Assembly (NCBI GenBank): GCA_947479475.1 | Contig: CANJZW010000052.1 | Coordinates: 1-33,512 of the forward strand | Origin: Chthoniobacteraceae bacterium | Lineage (GTDB): Bacteria; Verrucomicrobiota; Verrucomicrobiia; Chthoniobacterales; Chthoniobacteraceae | DNA length: 33,512 bases | Direction of reading: 5' to 3' | Shown here: positions 24,956 to 33,512 of the stretch, in pieces | How positions within the stretch are numbered: position 1 is the stretch's first letter | Layout: each line of letters begins with the position of its first letter | The notes under the pieces: generated by a model | The model's input: the letters and a program-made list of their open reading frames with translations, nothing else | Told to the model about the DNA's origin: nothing | Database searches by the model: none | Made by a program: the position numbers and the translations under genes

Positions 24956-27900
24956 ATGCTCCTTTCGCCTACTCACGCCTCCATCGTTCTTAGCTTGGCA
25001 TTGGCTTTGGTGGGGGCTCCGAGTGGGCTCGCCGCCGTTTCCTTCAACAGGGACATCCGCCCTTTACTGTCTGAGAATTGCTTCTCTTGCCACGGGCCCG
25101 ATGTAACCAAAGTAAAAGCGAACCTGCGCCTGGACTCGCGCGATGCGGCCCTCAAGCCAGCCAAATCTGGGGAGAGGGCGATTGTGCCGGGCAAGCCCGA
25201 AGAGAGCGAAATGCTCAGGAGGCTTGCCTCGAAGGATTCCGAGGAGGTGATGCCTCCTCCAAAGGAACATAAAACCATCGCTCCGGCACAGGCCTCCCTT
25301 CTGAGGCAATGGATTGCAGACGGGGCGCCCTACGAAGGGCATTGGGCGTTTCTCCCCCCCAAGAGGCCCCCGCTCCCCCCGGGAGCCCCTGCAACCCACC
25401 CCGTCGATGCTTTCATCCTCGAGCGTCTCAAAAAGGAGGGCCTCTCTGCCGCCTCTGCCGCCCCGAAAGAAACGCTGGCGCGCCGGGTGCATTTGGACCT
25501 CACCGGTCTGCCTCCGACCCCGGCACAGTTAAACGCTTATCTCTCGGACACGGGACCGGCCGCCTACGAGGGGATGGTGGACCGCGCGCTTGCCCTGCCT
25601 TCTTACGGAGAACGCATGGCCATCCAGTGGCTGGATTTCGCCCGGTATGCCGACAGCAACGGCTTTCAGTCGGATGAAAGCCGCCAGCAGTGGCCATGGC
25701 GGGACTGGACCATCGCGGCTTTCAACAAAAACACGCCCTTCGACCGGTTCACCCTCGAACAAATTGCGGGCGACCTTCTGCCAAATCCCACCCGCGAACA
25801 AATTGTCGCCACAGGTTTTAACCGCAACCACAGGCTCAACGGCGAGGGCGGGCTGATTCCCGAGGAATGGTTTGTGGAAACAGTCATCGACCGGGTGGAA
25901 ACCACAGGCTCGACCTGGCTGGGGCTCACCTTCAACTGCTGCCGCTGCCACGACCACAAATTCGACCCGATTACACAGAAGGAATTTTTCCAACTTTACG
26001 CCTTTTTTAATTCCAACGAGGAAACCGGCATATTGGGCGGCGGAGGGGCCGGAAGAACCGGAAATACCGCCCCCATCATTCGCCTGCCCAACGAGGAGCA
26101 ACAAAAGCAAATCGCTGTTTTGACCGCCGCGACGGCGCAAAAGGAGGCGCTTTACGCCAAAGAGCGTTCCGCTACCGCGGCCGCGCAAGCGGCGTGGGAA
26201 CCCGCGTTCAAAACGCTCTTGGAGCAGGAAGCCCTCTTGTGGCTCGTGCCCGGGGGCCAGAACGCCTCCAGCAAAGCCGGGGCCACGCTTCAAAAGTTGG
26301 AGGATGGCTCCTTCCTTCTCTCCGGAAAGACCGCTGACAAGGACACCCTCTCCTTGACCCTCGACCTTCCGGACGGCCGCTTTTCCGCTTTGCAAATCGA
26401 GTCCTTGAACGATCCCTCCCTTCCCAATGCCGGCCCGGCTCGGGGTGGCAAAATGGGCCCCATCCTGACCACCCTGGAGGTTGAGATTACCTCAAAAAGT
26501 GGGGCGGCGCCCAAAAAGGTTAAATTTCATCGCGCGGAGGCGAGCTCCCTTGCCGGTGGTTTTTCGGTGAAGGCGGCGGCCGGGCTTGAAGCCGGAAAAG
26601 GCTGGGCGCCTGAGGCGTCGCAGGCTGGAAAGCCCGGAAAAGCGGTTTTTGTAGCGGACGAGTTTGTCGGGTCGCAGGAGCCGCTTCAACTCACGGTTCG
26701 CCTCAAGCAGGATAACGGGGGCTCGGCGACCTTCGGCCGGCTCAGGGTTTCCGTTTCTGGGAGGGATCCGTCTCTGGTGTTTTTGGATCCTGAAAAAGCA
26801 CTGGGCCCCGTCAGGGCGATCTTGGCACTCGAGCCTTCCAAACGTTCGGCGGCTCAGAAGACCGCTTTACAGACGTTTTTTGTAACCCATACGGAAAACA
26901 CGGAACGGAGGGCGTTGGAATCGCTCGTTTCGGCACGCGGTGCGGAGAAAAGTTTCGTCGAATCCATTCAGTCCGTGATGGTGATGCAGGAGAAAGCCCA
27001 GCCTAAAGAGGCCTTCATCTTGAAGCGCGGCGAATATGACAAACCAGGCGATGCCGTCAGCCGCGGCCTGCCTGCCTCTCTGCCTCCGATGCCGGAGGGT
27101 GCCCCCATGAACCGGCTGGGGCTTGCGCAATGGATGGTTTCGGACAAAAACCCACTAACGGCGAGGGTCTGGGTGAACCGGGCTTGGGAACGTTTTTTCG
27201 GGGTTGGGATTGTCAAAAGCACCGAGAACTTCGGAGTTCAGGCGGAGTGGCCAATTCACCCGGAGCTGCTGGATTGGCTCGCCGTAGAGTTTATGCACCC
27301 CACCGCGCTGCCCCCGGTTGGCGGGGTGCCTGCTCAGGCCTGGGATATGAAGGCGCTTCAAAAAATGCTCCTCATGAGCGCCTCCTACCAGCAGTCCTCC
27401 AAAGTCACGCCTGAACTCCTTGAGCGGGATCCTGACAACCGGTTGCTGGCGCGCGGGCCGAGGTTCCGGCTATCAGGGGAACTTTTGCGCGACCAGGCTT
27501 TGGCAGTGAGCGGTTTGCTCGTAGAGAAGGTGGGCGGGCCCAGCGTGCGCCCCTACATGCCCGAGGGCGTCTGGGACGAAACAAGCCGCTACGGCGACTT
27601 GCTGGGATACAAGCCGGACAAAGAGCAGGGCCTTTACCGCCGCTCCCTGTACACCATTTGGAAACGCACGGCAGCGCCCCCCTCGATGCTGCTTTTCGAC
27701 GCGCCTACCCGCGAGACTTGCGCGGTCAAACGCGCTCGCACGAACACGCCCTTGCAGGCTCTCTCGCTCCTGAATGAGGTCACTTACGTCGAAGCCGCGC
27801 GCGTTCTTGCGCAGCGCATGTTGCGCGAGGGCGGTCCATCCACCACCGCCCGCATTCAATGGGCGTTTGAGAAAGTCACCTGCCGTCCAGCACAAGCGAG

Positions 27901-28093
27901 TGAAGTTCAAATCCTCCAGAAAGGTTTGGAAACGAGGCTGGAGCGGTATCAGAAAATGGCGGATAAAGCTGCGCTCTTAACCTCCCAGGGAGCGTCGACC
28001 CCCGATGTTTCTTTTCCCGCATACGAGCTGGCGGCGTATACGCTCACCGCGAACGTCCTCTTGAACCTCGATGAAGTCATCACCCGCGAATAG
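24956..28093 (+). CDS. Exported PSCyt1-DUF1549-DUF1553 cytochrome-type protein
   Basis: From ATG 24956 the product has 1045 residues; a GTG six codons earlier is the alternative, but the signal peptide (about residues 8-28) fits the ATG. PSCyt1 carries CFSCH at 42-46 followed by VKANLRLDSRDAAL and EVMPPPKEHK. DUF1549 follows (HPVDAFILERL, RRVHLDLTGLPPT, WLDFARYADSNGF) and includes a second heme-like motif in NCCRCHDHKFDPI. A beta-sandwich insert lies at about 480-640. DUF1553 is at about 690-1000 (RVWVNRAWERFFG, KRARTNTPLQALSLLN). This is the standard planctomycete/verrucomicrobial form, intact. It is first of three co-directional genes ending with a DUF1501 gene, its usual partner. The reaction is unknown. 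Confidence 0.93.
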   Translation: MLLSPTHASIVLSLALALVGAPSGLAAVSFNRDIRPLLSENCFSCHGPDVTKVKANLRLDSRDAALKPAKSGERAIVPGKPEESEMLRRLASKDSEEVMPPPKEHKTIAPAQASLLRQWIADGAPYEGHWAFLPPKRPPLPPGAPATHPVDAFILERLKKEGLSAASAAPKETLARRVHLDLTGLPPTPAQLNAYLSDTGPAAYEGMVDRALALPSYGERMAIQWLDFARYADSNGFQSDESRQQWPWRDWTIAAFNKNTPFDRFTLEQIAGDLLPNPTREQIVATGFNRNHRLNGEGGLIPEEWFVETVIDRVETTGSTWLGLTFNCCRCHDHKFDPITQKEFFQLYAFFNSNEETGILGGGGAGRTGNTAPIIRLPNEEQQKQIAVLTAATAQKEALYAKERSATAAAQAAWEPAFKTLLEQEALLWLVPGGQNASSKAGATLQKLEDGSFLLSGKTADKDTLSLTLDLPDGRFSALQIESLNDPSLPNAGPARGGKMGPILTTLEVEITSKSGAAPKKVKFHRAEASSLAGGFSVKAAAGLEAGKGWAPEASQAGKPGKAVFVADEFVGSQEPLQLTVRLKQDNGGSATFGRLRVSVSGRDPSLVFLDPEKALGPVRAILALEPSKRSAAQKTALQTFFVTHTENTERRALESLVSARGAEKSFVESIQSVMVMQEKAQPKEAFILKRGEYDKPGDAVSRGLPASLPPMPEGAPMNRLGLAQWMVSDKNPLTARVWVNRAWERFFGVGIVKSTENFGVQAEWPIHPELLDWLAVEFMHPTALPPVGGVPAQAWDMKALQKMLLMSASYQQSSKVTPELLERDPDNRLLARGPRFRLSGELLRDQALAVSGLLVEKVGGPSVRPYMPEGVWDETSRYGDLLGYKPDKEQGLYRRSLYTIWKRTAAPPSMLLFDAPTRETCAVKRARTNTPLQALSLLNEVTYVEAARVLAQRMLREGGPSTTARIQWAFEKVTCRPAQASEVQILQKGLETRLERYQKMADKAALLTSQGASTPDVSFPAYELAAYTLTANVLLNLDEVITRE

Positions 28094-28110
28094 CGCGCGA
28101 CCCACTCTCC

Positions 28111-30711
28111 ATGAAACAGCCGTCTACCGTTGCCTCCCTATTGCTGGCCAGCCTTCTTACGGCCGCGGCGCAGCAACCCACAGCTCCTGCGCCTTCGTTG
28201 CCTGAACCTTACAAGGTTCCAATGCTGACCCCCGCAGATGAGCTCAAGAAAATCCAGCTGCCCGAAGGCTACAGCCTTGAACTTGTTTTAAGCGAACCCG
28301 ACGTCAAGGAACCCGCCGCAATTGCCTTCGACGGCAACGGCCGCATGTACGTCGTTGAAATGCGTACCTACATGCAGGACGCCGATGGTTCTAATGAGCA
28401 CGCCCCCGTGAGCCGGATCTCCCGCCACGAAAGTACCAAGCGGAATGGCGTCTTCGACAAACACACCGTCTACCTCGACAACCTTCTGATTCCCAGGATG
28501 GTTCTCCCCTTGGATGACCGTGTTCTTGTCGGACTGACCGACACGCTTGATATTACGATGCACCGGGATACCAACGGGGACGGCGTGGCCGATACCAAGG
28601 AGCTCTTCTACATTGGCGGGCCCCGCGGTGGAAACATGGAGCACCAGCCTAGCGGCTTGGTCTGGTCCATGGATAACTGGATCTACACCACGTATAATTC
28701 TTTCCGGCTCAAATGGAACCCAAAGGGCGCTCTCAAGGAGCCCACGGCCCCCAACGGAGGCCAGTGGGGTCTGGCCCAGGATAACTTTGGCAAAATGTGG
28801 TTCAACAACGCAGGCGGGGAAAAAGGGTTGGTCAATTTCCAAACCCACATCGCCTACGCCGGCCTCACGCACCCCGAGCAACAGTCGGCCGAATATTCCG
28901 AAGTCTGGCCCCGCCTCGGTCTCCCCGACCAGCAGGGCGGCCCCGCTCGCCACCGCGCCGGCCTCTACACGCTCAACCATTTCACCGCCACATGCGGGCA
29001 GGAAATCTTCCGTGGCGACCGGCTGCCGGCGGACTTGCAGGGGGACATTTTGTTCTCCGAACCCGTCGGCCGTTTAATCCGCCGCACTAAAGTCAGCGTG
29101 GACGATGGCATTACAAAAATCCGCAACGCCTACGACAAGGCCGAATTTATAACATCCACCGATCCCAACTTTCGCATCATCAACATCGCCAATGCTCCGG
29201 ACGGCTGTCTGTACTTTGTGGACATGTACCGTGGCATCGTGCAGGAGAGCAACTGGACCAAGCCGGGCAGCTATCTGCGCGGGGTTGCGGAAGCGTACGG
29301 GCTGGATAAAAACGTGGGGGCGGGCCGCGTCTGGAGGCTTGTTCACAAGGACTTCACGCCGGGGCCGCAGCCCCGCATGTTGGAGGAATCCAGCGCCCAG
29401 ATTGTTGCCCACCTCGAACATCCCAATGGCTGGTGGCGCGACACCGCCCAGAAGCTCCTCGTAGTGCGCGCGGACAAGTCCGTTGCCCCCGCTCTGGAGA
29501 AGATGGTGCGCGAAAGCAAAAATCCCCTGGCTAGGATGCACGCCCTCTGGACGCTCGAAGGGATGGATGCGGCAACCCCGGGGCTCGTGCGCACAGCGCT
29601 CAAGGATGCAGACCCCCAAGTGCGGGTGTCGGCAATCCGTGTGAGCGAAACACTTTGGAAAGCTGGCGATTTGTCTCTCAAGAATGACGTGGTTGCGCTG
29701 GCCAAAGACGCCGACCCCACGGTGGCTCTTCAAGTTTTGCTCACGGGAAAACTACTCGCCTGGGACAAGTGGGCCGACGAAGCCAATAAACTCATCACGG
29801 AAAGCCCCTCAAAAGGGTACCGGGAACTCGGAAAAATGGCTCTGCAGGCGGGGTTGCCGTCTTATCCAAAAGACTTCAGCCCCAGCGATCTGGCTTTGCT
29901 GAAGGAAGGGGAAACCATCTTCCGTGAGCTGTGTTTCACCTGTCACGGCCACGATGGCAAGGGGATGCCGCTGGTCGGATTGACCCCGGGCGTAACGCTC
30001 GCTCCGCCCCTCGCCGGTTCTAAGACCGTCATCGGCCCTGCCGAGGGCCTCATCTCCGTGCTGCTTCATGGCATCAGCGGCCCGCTCAATGGAAAAACCT
30101 ATGAGGCTCAGATGGTTCCGCTGGGTACAAACCCGGACCGTTATCTCGCTGCCATCGGCAGTTATGTGCGCAACAGCTTTAGCAACCGGGGCTCGATACT
30201 CACGGAAGAAGAGGTCGTGAAAATCCGCCAGGCCACCAAGGACCGTGTCGCCGCCTGGACCCAGGACGAACTGCTCTCCGCGCTCCCGAACCCGCTCAAG
30301 GGACGCGACAAGTGGAAGGCCACCGCAAGCTTGGAGAACGCGAGCGCAGCCTCCGCTCTCGATAACAAGGGACAGACCGCTTGGACGACCAAGGCGCCTC
30401 AAGCTCCGGGCCAGTGGTTTCAGGTCGAGCTGCTTCAGGAAGCAAAAATTATCGGTCTCCGGATGGAGGTTGCAAATCGTTCTAAATTCGCACCCAAGCA
30501 GATTAAAGTGGAGCTAAGCCGCGATGGCGAGACGTGGACGACGGTCGTCGCAAAGGCCAGCGGAGCCGTCCCGATGACGGAGCTCAGTTTTCCGCAGGGT
30601 TCGGCGAAGTTCGTGCGCATCACCCAACTCGGCAGCGGTACGGATCCCTGGGCGATCCACGAACTGGAGCTGATCCAGCCCGGGACGATGTTCCCGCTGG
30701 TGAACCGCTAG
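28111..30711 (+). CDS. PVC-type heme-binding protein (propeller, HEAT-like, cytochrome c, discoidin-like)
   Basis: The product has 866 residues and starts 17 bases after the DUF1553 stop. A signal peptide (1-20) is followed by a large beta-propeller domain (about 45-420: LPEGYSLELV, EPAAIAFDGNGRMYVVEMRTY, HRDTNGDGVADTKELF, DMYRGIVQESNW). HEAT-like helices at about 430-560 come next (NPLARMHALWTLEG). A cytochrome c domain contains CFTCH at 608-612 with a downstream Met-rich stretch. A discoidin/F5-8C-like domain ends the protein (about 715-862: WFQVELLQEAKIIGLRME, IKVELSRDGETWT, FVRITQLG). The end domain suggests binding to a carbohydrate or surface. With DUF1549/1553 and DUF1501 neighbours it forms a complete exported redox module. 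Confidence 0.92.
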   Translation: MKQPSTVASLLLASLLTAAAQQPTAPAPSLPEPYKVPMLTPADELKKIQLPEGYSLELVLSEPDVKEPAAIAFDGNGRMYVVEMRTYMQDADGSNEHAPVSRISRHESTKRNGVFDKHTVYLDNLLIPRMVLPLDDRVLVGLTDTLDITMHRDTNGDGVADTKELFYIGGPRGGNMEHQPSGLVWSMDNWIYTTYNSFRLKWNPKGALKEPTAPNGGQWGLAQDNFGKMWFNNAGGEKGLVNFQTHIAYAGLTHPEQQSAEYSEVWPRLGLPDQQGGPARHRAGLYTLNHFTATCGQEIFRGDRLPADLQGDILFSEPVGRLIRRTKVSVDDGITKIRNAYDKAEFITSTDPNFRIINIANAPDGCLYFVDMYRGIVQESNWTKPGSYLRGVAEAYGLDKNVGAGRVWRLVHKDFTPGPQPRMLEESSAQIVAHLEHPNGWWRDTAQKLLVVRADKSVAPALEKMVRESKNPLARMHALWTLEGMDAATPGLVRTALKDADPQVRVSAIRVSETLWKAGDLSLKNDVVALAKDADPTVALQVLLTGKLLAWDKWADEANKLITESPSKGYRELGKMALQAGLPSYPKDFSPSDLALLKEGETIFRELCFTCHGHDGKGMPLVGLTPGVTLAPPLAGSKTVIGPAEGLISVLLHGISGPLNGKTYEAQMVPLGTNPDRYLAAIGSYVRNSFSNRGSILTEEEVVKIRQATKDRVAAWTQDELLSALPNPLKGRDKWKATASLENASAASALDNKGQTAWTTKAPQAPGQWFQVELLQEAKIIGLRMEVANRSKFAPKQIKVELSRDGETWTTVVAKASGAVPMTELSFPQGSAKFVRITQLGSGTDPWAIHELELIQPGTMFPLVNR

Positions 30712-30789
30712 AGACGCCAAAAGCGGCGAAATGGGATTTGACGAATATCCAAAACATCCCCTCCTAAGTTGCTTAACCCATTGAATCCC

Positions 30790-32211
30790 ATGAGCCCATT
30801 TCTCCCTCGCAGAACCTTCCTTGAGCAATCCGCCGCCGGCATGGGACTGGCGGCCTTGGGAGGCCTTCTTCAAGGGCAGGGCCTTGCTGCAGGGCAATCT
30901 TCCAGCCTTCCGCACGTTGCGCCAAAGGCCAAGCGCATCATTTATCTGTTCCAAAGCGGCGCGCCGTCGCAGATGGATCTTTTCGATCCCAAGCCCACAA
31001 TGCAGGGGCGCCACGGCGAGGACCTTCCGCAATCAATCCGCAACGGCCAGCGGCTTACCGGGATGACCAGCGGTCAGAAGGCCTTCCCCATCGCTCCCTC
31101 TATTTTCGAGTTTGCGCAGCATGGTAAATCCGGAATGCATTTTAGCAATCTCATGCCCCACATGAGCAAGCTGGCCGATGAATGGTGCATGATCAGGTCC
31201 ATGCACACGGAGGCGATCAATCACGATCCCGCCATCACTTTCTTCCAGACTGGCTCCCAGCTCGCCGGCCGCCCAAGCATGGGTGCCTGGGTTAGTTACG
31301 GCCTTGGAAGTGAGAACAAAGACCTGCCCGCATTTGTCGTGCTAACGTCTTTTGGAAGCGGGCGTCCCGGTGATCAGCCCCTTTACGACCGTCTCTGGGG
31401 CGCGGGTTTCCTACCCTCCGAACATCAGGGCGTCAAATTCCGAAACAGCGGCGAGCCTGTGCTTTATCTTTCCAACCCCCAGGGCGTAGACCGCGAGACA
31501 CGCCGGGAAACTCTGGACGAATTGTCTGCGCTCAACCAGGGCCATTTCAATGCCATCGGCGACCCCGAAATCCAGACGCGAATCGCACAGTATGAAATGG
31601 CGTTTCGAATGCAGGCCAGTGTGCCAGAGCTCACGGATCTTTCTTCCGAACCGGAGAGCGTTTTGGAAATGTACGGTCCAGACATCAAACGGCCGGGCTC
31701 GTATGCGGCCAACTGCCTGCTGGCAAGACGACTTGCAGAGAGGGACGTGCGTTTTATCCAGCTCTACCACATGGGCTGGGACCACCACGGAGGTCTTCCA
31801 AAAGCGCTCGCCGGCCAATGCCACGATACCGATCAACCCACGTGGGCGCTGCTCACAGACCTTAAACAACGGGGCCTTTTGGATGACACACTCATAGTCT
31901 GGGGCGGGGAATTCGGCCGCACCATTTATTCACAAGGCTCGTTGACTGCCGACAACTACGGCCGCGACCATCATCCGCGGTGTTTCACAACCCTCGTGGC
32001 CGGGGCTGGCATTCGCAAGGGCCTCGTCTACGGGGCCACGGATGACTTCTGCTATAACATCACGGAGAACCCCGTACATGTCCACGACCTCAACGCCACG
32101 ATTTTGCATCTGCTTGGTGTCGACCATACCAGACTCACCTACAGGTTTCAGGGCCGTAATTTCCGGCTCACAGACGTGCATGGGGAGCTCGTCAAAGCGA
32201 TCCTGACTTAA
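30790..32211 (+). CDS. DUF1501 family Tat-exported protein
   Basis: The product has 473 residues. The twin-arginine signal PRRTFLEQSAAGMGLAALGG is at the N-terminus; the ATG at 30790 is preferred over a TTG seven codons earlier. Family hallmarks are IIYLFQSGAPSQMDLFDPKP, MHTEAINHDPAITFFQTG, GSWVSYGLG-like AWVSYGLGSE, LARRLAERDVRFIQLYH with GWDHHGG, and VWGGEFGRT followed by GRDHHPRCF. DUF1501 proteins are grouped with the alkaline phosphatase-like superfamily, and the His/Asp-rich GWDHH and GRDHH motifs could bind metal; the substrate is unknown. It is third in the module after the DUF1553 and PVC-type heme genes, 78 bases from the latter. Confidence 0.94.
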   Translation: MSPFLPRRTFLEQSAAGMGLAALGGLLQGQGLAAGQSSSLPHVAPKAKRIIYLFQSGAPSQMDLFDPKPTMQGRHGEDLPQSIRNGQRLTGMTSGQKAFPIAPSIFEFAQHGKSGMHFSNLMPHMSKLADEWCMIRSMHTEAINHDPAITFFQTGSQLAGRPSMGAWVSYGLGSENKDLPAFVVLTSFGSGRPGDQPLYDRLWGAGFLPSEHQGVKFRNSGEPVLYLSNPQGVDRETRRETLDELSALNQGHFNAIGDPEIQTRIAQYEMAFRMQASVPELTDLSSEPESVLEMYGPDIKRPGSYAANCLLARRLAERDVRFIQLYHMGWDHHGGLPKALAGQCHDTDQPTWALLTDLKQRGLLDDTLIVWGGEFGRTIYSQGSLTADNYGRDHHPRCFTTLVAGAGIRKGLVYGATDDFCYNITENPVHVHDLNATILHLLGVDHTRLTYRFQGRNFRLTDVHGELVKAILT

Positions 32212-32347
32212 AGAGCAGATGTTTTTCCTCCTTGCCTGCCGTTTGCAAGGGACGGGCAGGAAATAGACGTGCAGAATCCCGAATTTCGTGGTCTGTCAAA
32301 AGACTTCTTCGCACGGATGGCCACTGTCTTATCAGAAACTGCAAAAA

Positions 32348-33379
32348 ATGACGGCGTTTAGAAAAGCAAATCTCGGAAAATGGGTGTCGACGGCGTCCTC
32401 GCTGATTGGTACAGCGGCGCTCTTCTGGACATTGGTGTCGGCCCCCGTGGCTTCAGCTTCCGTGGTGCGAATGGAGATCCTCGAGCACCTCGATGTTGGG
32501 AAAAACGACTACGAACAGATTAGCGGCCGTTTGTACTTTGAAATCGATCCGAAGGCGGAGCGGAATGCGATCATTGCCGACATGGGTCTGGCGCCGCTGA
32601 ACTCGAATGGCAAAGTGAGTTTTACGGCGGACTTTCGGCTTTTGAAGCCAAAGGACTTTGCGCAAAGCAATGGCGCGGCCTGGGTGGAAATTCCCAATCG
32701 CGGAGGCAAAGCAAACATGCCAACGGATCTGATGGCTCAGGGATTCACACTGCTCAATGTGGGCTGGGAGTTCGACCTGCCTGCGGGGTCCGAAAAATTG
32801 CGATTGGAAGTACCAAAAGCACAAAACAAGGACGGAAGCCCTATCCGAGGCGTAGTCAGAGCGACTTTCACCCCTGATAAACCTCTGGAGGAGCATTCCA
32901 TCGCCGAGCTGAGCGAGTATCCCGCGGTCGATATTAACGGCAAGGAGAGTCGACTGATCGAACGGGCGCGGGCGGCCTTTCCAGAGGGAAAGGAAGTGCC
33001 GCGGAAGCGCTGGAGTTTGAATGGAAATCGCCTTCGGTTCGAAGGCGGACTGGAGCCGGGGCGCACTTACGAAATCTTCTATTTAGCCGAAGGCCCGCCT
33101 CTCGCCGGACTTGGGTACGCGGCGATTCGGGATGCGGTGGCGTGGTTGAAGAATGATCCAGAGTCGCCTGCGCCAGTCAGAAGTGCGTATGCGTTTGGAT
33201 CCTCGCAGTGCGGCCGGTTTTTACGGGACTTCGTCTATCTCGGGTTCAACACCGACGAACAGGACCGGCAGGCGCTGGATGGCGTGGTCGCACACGTTGC
33301 CGGTGCAGGACGCCTTGTGTTGAACGAACGTTGGTCTACTCCACGCAGCGAGGCGGGTTACTATAGAGCCTGTCCGTGA
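32348..33379 (+). pseudogene. Alpha/beta hydrolase domain protein, interrupted by an insertion
   Basis: The ATG at 32348 starts a protein with a signal segment (about residues 15-37) and the N-terminal two thirds of a secreted alpha/beta hydrolase-domain protein: SVVRMEILEHLDV, LKPKDFAQSNGAAWVEIPNRGG, MAQGFTLLNVGWEFD, and the nucleophile elbow YAFGSSQCGRFLRDF with its serine. Family members continue for over 100 residues with the Asp and His of the triad. Here, after EAGYY, the sequence becomes that of a mobile-element end and stops at 33379. Host coding sequence ends at 33365, about 339 residues in. The product would lack the triad and is presumably inactive. The gene follows the DUF1501 gene by 136 bases, which hold a small hairpin but no gene. 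Confidence 0.75.
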
Positions 33380-33512
33380 TTTGTGAACCATTTAATAGCC
33401 AGCGCCTTACCGTATAAAAAAAGAGGGCATGACACACGAATTTCGCTGCCATGCCCAAAATTGGTGGGGTATGATTGAGTTACAACGCTTAACCAGAACC
33501 ACCAATGAGCAA
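33366..33512 (+). mobile_element. Left end of an insertion sequence, IS256-like (partial)
   Basis: The host hydrolase frame breaks exactly where GAGCCTGTCCGTGATTTGTG begins, a sequence resembling terminal inverted repeats of IS256-family elements as I remember them. A 7-base-pair hairpin (GGGCATG 33425-33431 with CATGCCC 33450-33456) follows, of the kind that shields a transposase gene from outside transcripts. An ATG at 33505 (MS...) near the window edge is in the right place to be the transposase start. The other end and the target duplication are outside the window, so the family call is tentative. Confidence 0.55.

Noticed and set aside
32230..32260. Two competing hairpins (CCTTGC/GCAAGG and CCTGCC/GGCAGG) after the DUF1501 gene as a terminator
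   Set aside because: No U-tract follows; it may be structured RNA but there is no support for termination.

Overview
The window comes from a member of the Planctomycetes-Verrucomicrobia-Chlamydiae group, most likely Verrucomicrobiota. The support is gene content: exported c-type cytochrome proteins with PSCyt1, DUF1587/1595/1592/1588/1585 and DUF1549/1553 domains; Tat-exported DUF1552 and DUF1501 partners; a PVC-type heme protein; a Rhodopirellula/Verrucomicrobium-type ECF sigma factor; and a SUMF1-fold protein. Most starts have little or no Shine-Dalgarno sequence. I cannot name a genus.

Layout. (1) Positions 9376 down to 120 (minus strand): a tightly spaced run of eight genes. It starts with an ECF sigma factor and a single-pass anti-sigma-like protein with a carbohydrate-binding-like ectodomain. 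Two tandem DUF1552 paralogues, a large diheme DUF1592-type cytochrome protein, a DUF1080-like protein, a third DUF1552 protein and a truncated PSCyt1 protein follow. (2) Positions 9536-10343: a decayed FHA-kinase fragment (minus) abutting a frameshifted alpha/beta hydrolase fragment (plus). (3) Positions 15066 down to 10374 (minus): a SUMF1-fold protein, a DUF1592-type cytochrome protein and a DUF1552 protein, joined by 4-base overlaps. The SUMF1 start has become ATA, and an FnIII-like remnant lies in front. (4) Positions 15449-17229: debris, comprising a GH28 pseudogene, short repeats, an HTH fragment, a second FHA-kinase fragment and a 14-base tandem repeat. (5) Positions 17250-19368 (minus): tRNA-Gly(GCC) and accB-accC, each with a plausible sigma-70 promoter. 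(6) Positions 24783 down to 19410 (minus): a four-gene glycan cassette, encoding a TMTC/GT105-like membrane glycosyltransferase with TPRs, an epimerase, a GT2 and a second epimerase. (7) Positions 24956-32211 (plus): a DUF1549/1553 cytochrome protein, a PVC-type heme protein with a discoidin-like domain and a DUF1501 protein. (8) Positions 32348 to the end: an alpha/beta hydrolase gene interrupted by what looks like the end of an IS256-like element.

How it fits together. Three separate modules repeat one theme: a large exported heme-c protein next to a Tat-exported DUF1552 or DUF1501 partner. In PVC bacteria such pairs are common, often near polysaccharide-degradation genes, but their chemistry is not established. 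The sigma/anti-sigma pair leading module 1 suggests that module is induced by an extracellular signal, possibly a glycan. Between the modules the DNA is full of broken genes and small repeats. Module 3 lies between two same-orientation copies of the same kinase fragment, so this stretch has been rearranged. The core genes (acc, tRNA, glycan cassette) look intact.
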